This document shows positions 17,481 to 26,954 of a stretch of DNA of 64,000 nt, in pieces. Source of the stretch: Neomesorhizobium sp963726065. GTDB taxonomy: Bacteria > Pseudomonadota > Alphaproteobacteria > Rhizobiales > Rhizobiaceae. The first letter of the stretch is position 1; each line of letters starts with the position of its first letter. A model generated the notes under the pieces. That model saw nothing but the letters and a program-made list of their open reading frames with translations. It was not told where the DNA came from and did not search any database. Location: contig CAVSAU010000012.1 in the NCBI GenBank assembly GCA_963726065.1, positions 1 to 64,000 on the forward strand. The letters run 5' to 3'. A program made the position numbers and the translations under genes.

Positions 17481-18651
17481 GTGATTTTCATTCGGGGATT
17501 CTTGCGGTTTCTGCGCTGGTCGGTTCTCCTGGCGGTGGTCATGGCGGCCGCGCCCGCCCATGCCCAGCTTTTCGAGACCAAGGCCGGCCAGGCTTTCATG
17601 ATCGATGCCGAAACCGGCACGATCCTGTTCTCCAAAGACCCAGACAAGCTCGATTCCGCCAGCTTCGCTCGCCAAGCTGATGACGATGGAAGTTGTCTTC
17701 CACGCCCTCAAGGAAGGCCGGCTGACGCTCGATGACACATTCCAGGTCTCCGAAAATGCCTGGCGCACCGGCGGCGCGGCGTCCGGCGGCTCGACCATGT
17801 TCGCGGCGCTGAAGTCGACCATCCGTCTTGAAGACCTGATCAAGGGCGTGGTGGTGCAGTCCGCCAATGACGGCTGCATCATCATCGCCGAAGGCATGGC
17901 GGGCTCGGAGGAAAATTTCGCGACGCTGATGACCGAGCGAGCCCGGGAGATCGGGCTGACCAAATCGGTGTTCAAGAATTCCACCGGCCTGCCCGCCGAG
18001 GGACAGGTGGTGACGACACGCGAGCTGGTGCAACTTGCCATCCATATCTGGCGGGAATATCCGGAATTTTACAAATTCTACTCACTTCCGGATTTCACCT
18101 GGAACAAGATCACCCAGAGAAACCGCAATCCGCTGCTGGCCATGGACATCGGCGCCGACGGCATGAAGACGGGCTTCACCGAAGAATCGGGCTACGCCAT
18201 CGTCGGCTCCGTCAGCCGCGGCGGCAAGCGCCTGTTTGCTGCGATGAGCGGCATGACCAGCGAGCGCGAGCGCGCGGAGGAATCGCGCAAGCTCTTGGAA
18301 TGGGGTATCCGCGCATTCCAGAAGTCCGAGCTTTTCGCCGACAACGAGGTGGTCGGCGAAGCGCAGGTTTTCGGTGGTGAAAGGTCCGGCGTTCCGTTGA
18401 AGGCCAAGGGGCCGATCGCGATTTTTGTGCCGATCACCAATAAGGACCGGCTGATCGCTCGCATCGTCTACGAGGGTCCGCTGTCGGCGCCGGTGGAGGA
18501 AGGAACGCAGGTCGCAACCTTGCGGGTCTGGATCGGCGACACGCTCAGCCAGGAGACGCCGCTCTACACGGCTGAAAACGTCGAGGTCGGCTCGCTGCAC
18601 CAGCGCGCCTGGGATGCCGTGCAGGAATTGATGATCGGCTGGTTGCGCTGA
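17481..18651 (+). CDS. D-alanyl-D-alanine carboxypeptidase (DacA/DacF-like PBP)
   Basis: This is a serine peptidase that trims terminal D-Ala from peptidoglycan stems in the periplasm. From GTG 17481 it has a signal peptide (SVLLAVVMAAAPAHA) then FETKAGQAFMIDAETGTILF. Near 17650 one inserted base breaks the frame, after which PPASLAKLMT supplies the SxxK motif. SAN (in VQSANDGCIIIAEGM) and KTG (in GMKTGFTEESGYAIVG) complete the penicillin-binding triad. A C-terminal beta domain (PBP5_C) follows. The restored length is 389 aa, normal for the family. Its stop lies about 50 bp before tmk. Confidence 0.88.
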
Positions 18652-18741
18652 ACATCAGCGCTTACATATCCGGCGTGGACCTTTGCCGCTTCGCGGCATA
18701 AGACGTTGCAACATCAAATTGAAAGCCAGGGGCAGGCCGGT

Positions 18742-19440
18742 TTGGCGCGCGGATTTTTCATCACGTTCGAAGGCGGGGAAGGGGCCGGCAAGTCGACTCA
18801 GATATCCCGCTTGGCGACCAGGTTGCGCGACCGCGACTTCGACGTGCTTCTGACGCGCGAGCCCGGCGGCTCGCCCGGAGCCGAGGCGGTGCGCCACGTT
18901 CTTCTGTCCGGCGCCGCGGAACCCTTCGGTCCGCAAATGGAAGCGATTCTTTTTGCCGCGGCGCGTTCCGACCATGTCGAGCAGGTGATCCGGCCGGCGG
19001 TGACGCGCGGCGCCATCGTGCTTTGCGACCGCTTCCTCGATTCGTCGCGCGTCTATCAGGGCGTCACCGGCAATCTCGATCCCGACTTCATGAGGAACCT
19101 TGAACGCGTCGCCATCAACGGCATGATGCCCGATCTCACGCTCATCCTCGATCTCGATCCGGCCGAAGGGCTGCGCCGCGCCACGGCACGGCGTGGGGAG
19201 GATGTTGCAGACCGCTACGAGAAGGAAACGCTGGCCATCCACCAGCGCCGTCGCGAAGCCTATCTGACGATCGCCGAAAGGGAACCGGAGCGCTGCGTGG
19301 TAATCGATGCCGAGGCTAGCCCCGCCGATGTCGAGGACGCAATCGCCGCCGCTGCCTTTGCCGCTCTCGAAAAAGCCGGCATTCGGCTAGAGCATGATCC
19401 CGAAAAGTGGAAGCCGGTTTTCGGAAAAGATCATGCTTAA
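18742..19440 (+). CDS. tmk: Thymidylate kinase
   Basis: It phosphorylates dTMP to dTDP for DNA synthesis. The P-loop is FEGGEGAGKSTQ near the N terminus, LTREPGGSPGAEAVRHVLLS is the DRX-type region, and VLCDRFLDSSRVYQG carries the dTMP-binding Asp-Arg. Start TTG 18742 gives 232 aa opening ARGFFITFEGG; a TTG at 18706 would add 12 residues with no homology. The last 18 residues are encoded by an interspersed palindromic repeat (19387-19495), which extends the protein past its usual end. The gene is intact and followed by holB, a common alphaproteobacterial order. Confidence 0.93.
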   Translation: MARGFFITFEGGEGAGKSTQISRLATRLRDRDFDVLLTREPGGSPGAEAVRHVLLSGAAEPFGPQMEAILFAAARSDHVEQVIRPAVTRGAIVLCDRFLDSSRVYQGVTGNLDPDFMRNLERVAINGMMPDLTLILDLDPAEGLRRATARRGEDVADRYEKETLAIHQRRREAYLTIAEREPERCVVIDAEASPADVEDAIAAAAFAALEKAGIRLEHDPEKWKPVFGKDHA

Positions 19441-19495
19441 ACAAAGAAATAGAGCCCCATTCCGATTCAATCGGAATGCAATTGGCTCTGAGGCG
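19387..19495. repeat. Rhizobial intergenic palindromic repeat
   Basis: The segment has inverted parts GCATGATCCCGAAAAGTG and TTTTCGGAAAAGATCATGC, then an A-rich spacer and a second inverted pair around CCGATTCAATCGG. This is the layout of the interspersed ABC/RIME-like repeats of rhizobia and Brucella. It supplies the tmk stop codon and the last 18 tmk codons. It ends 11 bases before the holB start. Confidence 0.75.
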
Positions 19496-19506
19496 ACGGC
19501 CGGCTC

Positions 19507-20562
19507 ATGATTTTCGAACGCATCGCGCCCGAACAGTTCGACACCATCGAAGGCATTCCCGAACCCGCGGAAAATGCCCGGCTGATCGGCCACAGGCAGG
19601 CCGCCCGCATGATCGCCGCCGCCTACAAGGCCGGCAAGCTGCCGCACGCCTTGCTGTTCGCCGGCCCGCAAGGCATCGGCAAGGCGACGCTCGCGTTTCA
19701 CCTGGCGCACCACCTCCTGAGGCACCCGACGCCGGCAACCGCCCCGGACGAGTTCACCAGGCCCGATCCCGCCTCGTCGCTGTCACGTCAGATCGCCACC
19801 GGCGCGCATCCGTCAGTGCTGCACCTCACTCGCCCCATCAACGACAAGACCAAATCGTTCAAGTCGGTTGTTACCGTCGACGAGATCCGCAAGGTCAACA
19901 AATTCCTCTCGATGACCTCGCATGACGGCAGCTACAGGGTCGTCATTGTTGATCCGGCAGACGACATGAACACCAACGCTGCCAATGCCTTGCTGAAGAA
20001 TCTTGAAGAGCCGCCTTCGCGTACGCTCTTCATTCTGATCACCCATTCCATCGGGCGCCTGCTGCCGACCATCCGCTCACGCTGCCAGACTATCCTGCTG
20101 CAGCCGCTGAGCGCGGAGGAACTGGTGACTGTCCTGGAAGGCTTCGACACCGGCCTGCCGGAAAGCCAGGCGGAAAGGGTAGGGATCGTTGAGCGCGCCG
20201 GCGGCAGCCCGCGCAACGCCGTCCTCCTCACCCAATATGGCGGTCTCGAAATCTCCGAGGCGATCGACAGACTGGCGGCCGCAAAATCGATCGACATTGC
20301 CCAGGCGCACCGGCTTGCCGATGCCGTTGCGGCGCGCGGCCAGACAATCCAGCTCGACATCTTCAACCGGCATGTGCTGGACATCGTCACCGATGCCGCA
20401 GGCGAGGCAGCGCGGGCAGGGGACATGGCGCGCGCCAGCCGGCTGTCCGATTTCTGGCAGACGGCGCTGAAAACAATCGAGGACGCGGAGATCTACAATC
20501 TCGACAAGAAGCAGCATGTGCTCGGCGTCATCCACGCTCTGCATGCGGCGATGCGGCGGTAG
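19507..20562 (+). CDS. holB: DNA polymerase III subunit delta'
   Basis: This 351-aa clamp-loader subunit opens HRQAARMIAAAYKAGKLPHA and LLFAGPQGIGKATLAFHL, a P-loop region as in delta'/gamma proteins. It then has DEIRKVNKFLSMTSHDGSYR, VVIVDPADDMNTNAANALLK and LEEPPSRTLFILITHS, and the SRC motif in LPTIRSRCQTILLQPL used at the inter-subunit ATPase site. It helps load the beta clamp onto primed DNA. It is complete and unbroken, and sits between tmk and metG as in many alphaproteobacteria. Confidence 0.93.
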   Translation: MIFERIAPEQFDTIEGIPEPAENARLIGHRQAARMIAAAYKAGKLPHALLFAGPQGIGKATLAFHLAHHLLRHPTPATAPDEFTRPDPASSLSRQIATGAHPSVLHLTRPINDKTKSFKSVVTVDEIRKVNKFLSMTSHDGSYRVVIVDPADDMNTNAANALLKNLEEPPSRTLFILITHSIGRLLPTIRSRCQTILLQPLSAEELVTVLEGFDTGLPESQAERVGIVERAGGSPRNAVLLTQYGGLEISEAIDRLAAAKSIDIAQAHRLADAVAARGQTIQLDIFNRHVLDIVTDAAGEAARAGDMARASRLSDFWQTALKTIEDAEIYNLDKKQHVLGVIHALHAAMRR

Positions 20563-20649
20563 CCCTGTGCTTCCACCGGGATGGCAATCGCTGTCCCGAT
20601 GCGCTATCTCCGGCGACTTGGCGACCGCTCTTTAAAACTGGCTTCATTC

Positions 20650-22198
20650 ATGTCACGCGAAAAATTCTTCATCACCACGCCGATCTTCTATCCCAACGGC
20701 AAGCCGCATATCGGCCACGCCTATACGGTCATCGCGACCGACGCGCTGGCGCGCTTCCAGCGGCTCGACGGCAAGGACGTCTTCTTCCTGTCCGGCACCG
20801 ACGAGCACGGGCTGAAGATGCAGCAGACGGCCGACCAGGAAGGGATAACGGCGAAGGCGCTGGCCGACCGCAATTCGGCGATCTTCCGCTCGATGGTGGA
20901 GGCCGTCGGCGGCTCCAACGACGAGTTCATCCGCACCACCGAGGAGCGCCACTACAAGGCCTGCCAGGCGATCTGGGAGCGCATGGCGGCCAATGGCGAC
21001 ATCTATCTCGACCGCTACAGCGGCTGGTACTCGGTGCGCCAGGAAGCCTATTTCGACGAGAAGGAAACCACCGTCGGCGACGACGGCGTGCGGCGCGAGC
21101 CGCTCGGCTCGCCGGTCGAGTGGAACGAGGAAGAAACCTACTTCTTCCGCCTCTCCGTCTATCAGCACAGGCTTCTGGCCCTCTACGAAAGCAATCCGGA
21201 ATTCGTCGGGCCTTCGGAGCGCCGCAACGAGGTCATCAGCTTCGTCAAATCCGGGCTGAAGGACCTGTCGATCTCGCGCACCACCTTCAATTGGGGTGTG
21301 CCGGTGCCAGGCAATGAAAAGCACGTGATGTATGTGTGGGTCGACGCGCTGACCAACTACATCACCGCGGCCGGCTTCCCCGACACTAACGGCGAAAAGT
21401 GGGATTTCTGGCCAGCCACGCACATCATCGGCAAGGACATCGTGCGCTTCCATGCGGTGTACTGGCCGGCATTCCTGATGTCGGCCGGCATCGAGCTGCC
21501 GAAGCGGGTGTTCGCGCACGGCTTCCTGTTCAACCGCGGCGAGAAAATGTCGAAGTCGGTCGGCAATGTCGTCGATCCGTTCGCGCTGATCGAAAACTAT
21601 GGCCTCGACCAGGTGCGCTATTTCTTCCTGCGCGAGGTGCCGTTCGGCCAGGACGGCAGCTACAGCCACGACGCCATCGTCAACCGCACCAATGCCGACC
21701 TCGCCAACGATCTCGGCAATCTGGCGCAGCGTTCGCTGTCGATGATCGCCAAGAACTGCAACGGCGTGGTGCCGCAGCGCGGCCCGCATAGCGATGCCGA
21801 CCGCGCCATCCTCGACCAGGCGACTGCCGCACTGGCGACAGCGCGCAACGCGATGGCGGAGCAGGGGGTTCATCATGCGCTCGCGGCGATCTTCGCGCGT
21901 GGTGGCGGAAGCCAACCGCTATTTCGCCGGCCAGGAACCGTGGGCGCTGAAGAAAACCGACCCGGCTCGCATGGAGACCGTGCTTTACACGACCGCCGAG
22001 ACGATCCGGCGCGTCGCCATCCTCTGCCAGCCCTACATTCCAGGTTCGGCGGCGAAGCTGCTCGATCTTCTTGCAGTAGCGGCAGACGAACGCGACTTCG
22101 CGCATCTGGCCGACGCGCACGCGCTCAAGTCCGGAGCGCCGTTGCCGCCGCCGGCGCCGGTGTTTCCGCGCTACGTCGAGCCGGCCGAACAGGCATAG
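20650..22198 (+). CDS. metG: Methionyl-tRNA synthetase
   Basis: This class I aminoacyl-tRNA synthetase charges tRNA-Met. The start is ATG 20650 (SREKFFITTPIFYPNGKPHI); the upstream in-frame ATG at 20581 adds non-homologous residues. The HIGH-type motif is KPHIGHAY and the KMSKS loop is GEKMSKSVGNVVDPF. The zinc-knuckle insert with four Cys is absent, as in the short alphaproteobacterial form, and there is no C-terminal tRNA-binding extension. One extra base near 21898 breaks the frame; removing it gives IFAVVAEANRYFAGQEPW and a 515-aa protein. As this gene is essential, the break is almost certainly sequence error. Confidence 0.94.
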
Positions 22199-22208
22199 GC
22201 ACTGCGAA

Positions 22209-23067
22209 ATGCTTGTCGACAGCCACTGCCACCTGGACTTTCCGGATTTCGCCGAGGAGCGCGCGGCGGTGGTCGCGCGTGCCGTCGCTGCCGGCGTTAC
22301 CCGTATGGTGACCATTTCGACGCGGGTAAAGCGCTTTGCGTCGATCGTGCGAAATCGCCGAAAGCCACGACGAAGTGTATTGCTCGGTTGGCACGCATCC
22401 GCACAACGCCGCCGAGGAAATCGACGTCACCTCGGAAGAACTGGTCGGGCTGTCGCGGCATCCGAAGGTCGTGGCGATCGGCGAGGCCGGTCTCGACTAC
22501 TTTTACGACCGCGCGCCGCGGGATGCGCAGGCGCAAGGCTTTCGCCGCCATATCGCCGCTGCCCGCGAAACCGGCCTGCCATTGGTCATTCATTCGCGTG
22601 ACGCCGACGCCGACATGGCGGCGATCCTCGAGGACGAAACAGGGAAGGGGGCCTTCCCCTTCATCCTGCACTGCTTTTCCTCAGGCCCGGCGCTTGCCGA
22701 AACCGGTGTGAAGCTCGGCGGCTACGTTTCGTTCTCCGGCATTTTGACGTTCAAGAAGTCGGACGAGCTGCGCGAAATCGCCAAAAATGTGCCGCGCGAC
22801 CGCCTGCTGGTGGAGACCGATGCGCCATATCTCGCGCCGCAGCCGTTTCGCGGCAAGCGCAACGAGCCGGCCTATGTCGCGCATACCGCGCGCGTGCTTG
22901 GCGAGACGCTCGGCGTCAACGCCAGCGAGATCGCGGCGATCACCACCGACAATTTTTTCAGGCTTTTCAAGAAGATGCCGCGACCAAACGCATCGGCCAA
23001 AAATCGGAATCGGTTATTGGAAAGCACGATGCGTAACGCTCGGCGCTCCGCTGGCAAAGGCATCTGA
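22209..23067 (+). CDS. tatD: TatD family metal-dependent DNase/hydrolase
   Basis: It opens LVDSHCHLDFPDF (metal-binding HxH). After one inserted base near 22348 it continues EIAESHDEVYCSVGTHPHNA, then VAIGEAGLDYFY (bridging Glu), LVIHSRDADADM and LLVETDAPYLAP, all TatD signatures. Members are Mg-dependent exonucleases implicated in DNA repair and RNA turnover. The restored length is 285 aa with a basic C-terminal extension beyond the usual FFRLF end. It lies 10 bp after metG and 3 bp before the next hydrolase gene, so it is in the same operon. Confidence 0.92.
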
Positions 23068-23070
23068 GCG

Positions 23071-23880
23071 GTGGCAGACCGGCTGCGTTTCACCCTGCTT
23101 GGCTGCGGTTCTTCGCCCGGCACACCGCGCATCTCCGGCGATTGGGGCAATTGCGATCCCGACAACCCGAAAAACCGCCGCACGCGCGCGGCGGCCATGG
23201 TCGAGCGCATCGCCGGCAATGGCGCGACAACACGCGTGGTGATCGATACCGGTCCCGATTTTCGCGAGCAGATGCTGGCGGCCGGCGTGGCGCGCCTCGA
23301 CGCCGCGATCTACACCCATCCTCATGCCGACCACATCCACGGCATCGACGATCTGCGCGGCTACGTGATCGAGCAGCGCCAACTGATGGATATATTTGCC
23401 GACAAACCGACCCTGGAAAGGCTCGAGGAAGCGTTCGGCTACTGCTTTGCCACGCCGCCTGGAAGTTCATATCCGCCGATCCTGAGGGCCAACATCATCG
23501 AGCACACGGCGCCGGTGGTCATAAAAGGAGAGGGGGGTGCCCTCACCTTCGAGCCGCTGCCGCAGATCCATGGCGATATCATCTCGCTCGGCTTCCGCAT
23601 CGGCGGCCTTGCCTATTGCCCCGATGTCAGCGACTTCCCGTCGGCGACCGTTGAGAAGCTTGCCGGCCTCGACATGCTGGTCCTCGACGCGCTGCAATAC
23701 CGTACGCACCCCAGCCACCTGTCGCTTGGCCAGGCGCTGGAATGGATCGAGCGGCTCAAGCCCGCCCGCGCGGTGCTCACCCACATGCACGTGCCGCTGG
23801 ACTACGTCACAGTGATGCAGGAAACGCCCGACCATGTCGAACCGGGCTATGACGGATGGACGGTAGAAATTCCTTTTTAA
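23071..23880 (+). CDS. PhnP-like metallo-beta-lactamase-fold phosphodiesterase
   Basis: This 269-aa protein starts at GTG 23071, three bases after the tatD stop. It opens RFTLLGCGSSPGTPRISGDW and contains TRAAAMVER, IDTGPDFREQML and the metal-binding THPHADHIHGIDDLRGY. It then has YCPDVSDFPS and VLTHMHVPLDYVTV. This is the PhnP/RNase-Z-like branch that hydrolyses cyclic phosphodiesters such as 5-phosphoribosyl 1,2-cyclic phosphate. There is no C-P lyase operon nearby, and alphaproteobacteria usually carry this gene beside tatD, so the physiological substrate is uncertain. Confidence 0.85.
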   Translation: MADRLRFTLLGCGSSPGTPRISGDWGNCDPDNPKNRRTRAAAMVERIAGNGATTRVVIDTGPDFREQMLAAGVARLDAAIYTHPHADHIHGIDDLRGYVIEQRQLMDIFADKPTLERLEEAFGYCFATPPGSSYPPILRANIIEHTAPVVIKGEGGALTFEPLPQIHGDIISLGFRIGGLAYCPDVSDFPSATVEKLAGLDMLVLDALQYRTHPSHLSLGQALEWIERLKPARAVLTHMHVPLDYVTVMQETPDHVEPGYDGWTVEIPF

Positions 23881-23904
23881 TCAGCGAATTAGACGAGATT
23901 CTTC

Positions 23905-24376
23905 ATGGCCGGAAGCATGGATCGTGTCCGCGAAGCGGCGGCAAATGCGGGGCTCGAAATCGAGATCAGGCGCATGGGCGCGTCGACGCGCACCGCCAAG
24001 GAAGCAGCAGATCAATGCGGCTGCACGGTAGCGCAGATCGTCAAATCGCTGATTTTCCAGGGCGAAAGCAGTGGCAGGCTTTTCCTGTTCCTGGTTTCCG
24101 GCTCCAATCAGCTCGATCTCGTAAAGGCAGCCGCAACTTGCAGGCGAAGCGCTGAAACGCGCTGATCCCAGGCACATCCGCGATGTTACCGGCTTTGCCA
24201 TCGGCGGCGTTTCGCCGATCGGCCATCTCATCGACATTGCGGCCTTTGCAGACGAGACGCTGCTCGCCTTCGCTGTCGTGTGGGCTGCAGCCGGTGCGCA
24301 TGACGCGGTATTTGCTGCCGAGCCGAAAGCGCTGCTCGCCGCGGCAAAGGCCAAGGCCGTTGCACTGGCTGCTTGA
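23905..24376 (+). CDS. YbaK/EbsC family (prolyl-tRNA editing domain) protein
   Basis: From ATG 23905 the protein reads LEIEIRRMGASTRTAKEAAD, then CTVAQIVKSLIFQGESSGRL and FLFLVSGSNQLDLVKAA. One extra base near 24139 shifts the frame; removing it gives LAGEALKRADPRHIRDVTGF and AIGGVSPIGH, the YbaK-fold GGxxPxGh segment. The restored length is 156 aa, typical of free-standing trans-editing domains that clear mischarged aminoacyl-tRNAs such as Cys-tRNA-Pro. It closes the metG-tatD-phnP-like operon, and an insertion sequence begins about 100 bp downstream. Confidence 0.85.
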
Positions 24377-24641
24377 TTGCAAACTTAGGTGCGGCGGCAC
24401 AAGGCTTCCAAGGAATGCTGAAAAGCCCCCGAATTTCAGCCTTACGCCACATACGCCAGTTCCATAATCTATCTTATGCGACTTTTGTTTGTAGCAGCTA
24501 TATAGAGATGCGACATTTGAGCAATTTAGAGATGCGACAGTCCCCGACTTTCGACAGCTCGTGCTCTGGTCAATGAAGCTGGAAAGCAAGGCTGGCGACT
24601 TCACAAGCCTGGCTCGAGCCTGGGCTTATTGCGGAGCCGCC

Positions 24642-25245
24642 ATGCCTTTGATCGCCTTGTCGCAGAACGAGCTCAACCGTCTTGAAGCTATCCAGAAGAT
24701 CCGCGACGTCGGCTCAGCGTCGTCCAGGCGGCCGAGGTGCTGAACCTCAGCCGAAGTCAGGTCCACCGGCTCTTGCGGGCCTATGACCAGGATGGCGCCA
24801 GCGCTCTGGCTTCGAAGAGACGCAGCCGCCGAGCAACCGGCGCCACAGCGAGGAGTTTCGCAATGCAGCGCTGGACCTGGTCCGTGATCGCTATCGGGAT
24901 TTCGGGCCGACACTGGCGCGCGAGAAGCTGATCGAGTCGCACAGGTCGCGGTCACCAAGGAGACGCTGCGCCAATGGATGACCGAGGCCGGCATCTGGAT
25001 GTCTCGTCGGGAGCGCAAGAAACGGCTTCACCAGCCACGCGGCCGCCGCGATTGCTTCGGCGAGCTGGTGCAGATCGACGGGTCGCATCATTGGTGGTTC
25101 GAGAACCGCGGCCCCAAATGCGCCCTGCTCGTCTATATCGACGACGCGACCGGCAGGCTGCTGCATCTGCGCTTTGCCGGTTCGGAGAACACGTTCGACT
25201 ATCTGATGCGACGAAGGCCTATCTGCAGGAATGGGGCAAGCCTCT
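24642..25245 (+). pseudogene. DDE transposase (integrase-core type), 3' truncated
   Basis: From ATG 24642 the protein reads PLIALSQNELNRLEAIQKIR. After removing inserted bases it continues LSVVQAAEVLNLSRSQVHRL (helix-turn-helix), HSEEFRNAALDLVRDRYRDF and TKETLRQWMTEAGIWMSRRE. The catalytic core then appears with GELVQIDGSHHWWF (first Asp) and ALLVYIDDATGRLLHLRFAG (second Asp). Homology ends at YLQEWGKPL near 25242, before the third acidic residue. Some frame breaks are probably sequence error, but loss of the 3' half is real. It cannot encode active transposase. Confidence 0.75.
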
Positions 25246-25728
25246 TCCTCTCGTTCGGTATCGTGGACATACGAGTAGAGGTAATCCGTGGCGATCAGAT
25301 CGAAGAAGGCGTTCGGGTTCGCCAGGAACTCCCGGCCGCGCCTGGTTGGCAGCAGCACATCCTTTTTCCGGCGAAGAAGCTTCGAGATGGCGGGCCATGT
25401 CGCGCACGACCCAAAGCGGCGGCATGTCACGTTCATTGAGCACCTTGTTCATGCTGTAGAGGTCTTCGGCTGCTGTCGCGAACCCTGGCCAGAGGAAGTG
25501 CACAGCGGCCCGATGCACGAACCTGCGGTTCAGGGCGCCGGTGGCTGTTAACCCGATGCCACCCTCGCCGTCAGCATAGGCAACCGAAAGAAGCATGCCG
25601 CGCAGAAGTGGTGACAGCGCGGCGACATCGACGTCGCCTTGCAGGTGGATTTCCGGAACCATCGTGCGGCTTTGATCCCTGCCCCGCCCCATGCAGGTGC
25701 AAACGAGTATCAGCCGGCGACGGAACAA
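25246..25728 (-). pseudogene. Fragment of unrecognised gene inside the IS remnant
   Basis: The frame from 25728 contains LSPLLRGMLLSVAYADGEGG, ATGALNRRFVHRAAVHFLWP and LYSMNKVLNERDMPPLWVVR. With a frame change it continues LLPTRRGREFLANPNAFFDL then IATDYLYSYVHDTE, up to the junction with the transposase at about 25245. It looks protein-coding by composition but I do not recognise the family. Its C-terminal end is cut by the transposase junction. It may be a passenger gene or host DNA trapped between two IS ends. Confidence 0.4.
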
Positions 25729-26126
25729 TTGCTACTGAGAAAGCTAAAGCCGAGGAGCCTGACTGGATCGCTCCCGATCGGGCTGGGCAACCCCGACCAG
25801 CTTACGCCCGATCGGGCGCTCAAGTAGGCGCCAAGAGGTGCAGTTTCAGCGTTGATGCGACATTTCAACATTGCAGGCGCGGAAAGGTCCCTGCCCTTGC
25901 ACTGTCGCATTTCTAACTTGCTGGCAAAGTCGCATCTCTAACTTGCTTTAACATTGTTTGTAGCCGCAAAGTTAGAATGTCCTGTTTCTGCAAAATAGAA
26001 ATGTCGCTCTTGCCGACTAGGTGCCAGGGTTCCTGCCCACCTCGAACCCTCGTCGTAAGCGCATGGCTGGCGGCGACGCGCTCACCCCATTTCAATTCCA
26101 GCGGTCAAGCAAGAAAGACGCCGCCG

Positions 26127-26615
26127 CTAGTCAAGCACGACGACGGCCTCCACCTCGAACAGCATGGGCTCAATTGCAAGCTTGGGAACCGGAACCAGCG
26201 TCTGCGCCGGCAGCGCCTCGCCAAACATGTCCTTGACGTTCTGGCTCAGCACTTCGAGCTTGGACATATCGTGATCGACCACGAAGATCGTGAGCTTTGC
26301 GACCTGATTGGGTTTCGCGCCAATCCCCTCAAGTGCGGCGCGCAGGTTTGCATAGGCCTGTTTCACCTGGACGGCGAAGTCCGGCGACAAGCTTCCCGTG
26401 CTGTCCTGGCCACCTTGCCCGGAGATATAGGCCAGCCGGGCTTCGCGGGGCGTGATCACCGCCGTGCTGTAGCCATTCGGCGACGGGTCATAGAGGTTTT
26501 GCGGGTTGACGATGGTCAGCTTGCGATCGTTTTCACTCGCTGTCGCCGCGGTGGAAACTCCTGTGGTCATGATGATTAGCCCTCCGATAAGCAGATGCTT
26601 GATTGCGTGTGACAT
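26127..26615 (-). CDS. RidA family protein with signal peptide
   Basis: RidA/YjgF proteins are small trimeric enzymes that hydrolyse reactive enamine/imine intermediates. This 162-aa version has an N-terminal signal peptide (LLIGGLIIMTTGVSTAATA), so it is exported, unlike cytosolic RidA. The core reads RLAYISGQGGQDSTGSL, ANLRAALEGIGAKPNQVAKL and TLVPVPKLAIEPMLFEVEAV. The last block supplies the usual C-terminal Glu, though the RidA Arg before V/KLAIE is Pro-Lys-Leu here, so deaminase activity is unsure. It is divergent from a TetR gene, with a palindromic operator between them. Confidence 0.85.
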   Translation of the reverse strand: MSHAIKHLLIGGLIIMTTGVSTAATASENDRKLTIVNPQNLYDPSPNGYSTAVITPREARLAYISGQGGQDSTGSLSPDFAVQVKQAYANLRAALEGIGAKPNQVAKLTIFVVDHDMSKLEVLSQNVKDMFGEALPAQTLVPVPKLAIEPMLFEVEAVVVLD

Positions 26616-26698
26616 AATTTTCTCTTGGCTCTGCGGACTGCGAGCAGACGTATCCGAGCAGCCCGCGTGATCGAACTTTGGCCCATCGCCATACGATT

Positions 26699-26741
26699 AC
26701 TCGTACAATGTCCGATTCATTGTATAGTACATCGTACGAGT
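26699..26741. promoter_or_regulatory. Palindromic operator between ridA-like gene and tetR
   Basis: ACTCGTACAATG (26699-26710) and CATCGTACGAGT (26730-26741) are inverted copies matching at 11 of 12 positions. Nested inside is a second perfect inverted pair, TACAATG (26704-26710) and CATTGTA (26718-26724). This double palindrome, about 85 bp ahead of the ridA-like start, is what a TetR dimer-of-dimers site looks like. It is probably bound by the divergent TetR protein. Confidence 0.65.
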
Positions 26742-26954
26742 CAACCACCCACATCGACATTCCTGACGTTGCCTGCCAAAATCGCGATTCCGACTGGTGT
26801 CGCAAATTCTGAAATTCGCGTACTTCGGAATCAGGGGACGAGCAAATTTTAGAACTGAAGAAAAACTACGTAAATAATTGATTCTAATATATTTACTGCT
26901 TTATAAATTTCACCTGAGGCCAACTTTGAAATTACGACACTAAGAGGAAAACGA

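Larger units (their letters stand above)
24501..25941. mobile_element. Broken insertion sequence with iterated inverted ends
   Basis: The left end carries two copies of TAGAGATGCGACA (24503-24515 and 24527-24539). The right end carries inverted copies at 25902-25916 (TGTCGCATTTCTAA) and 25928-25941 (GTCGCATCTCTAA). Tandem sub-terminal copies of this kind are likely transposase binding sites. Inside are the 5' part of a DDE transposase gene on the plus strand and, joined at about 25245, an unrelated minus-strand fragment. The transposase resembles the ISNCY/IS1202-like group with an integrase core. Exact outer ends and target duplication were not determined. Confidence 0.6.
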
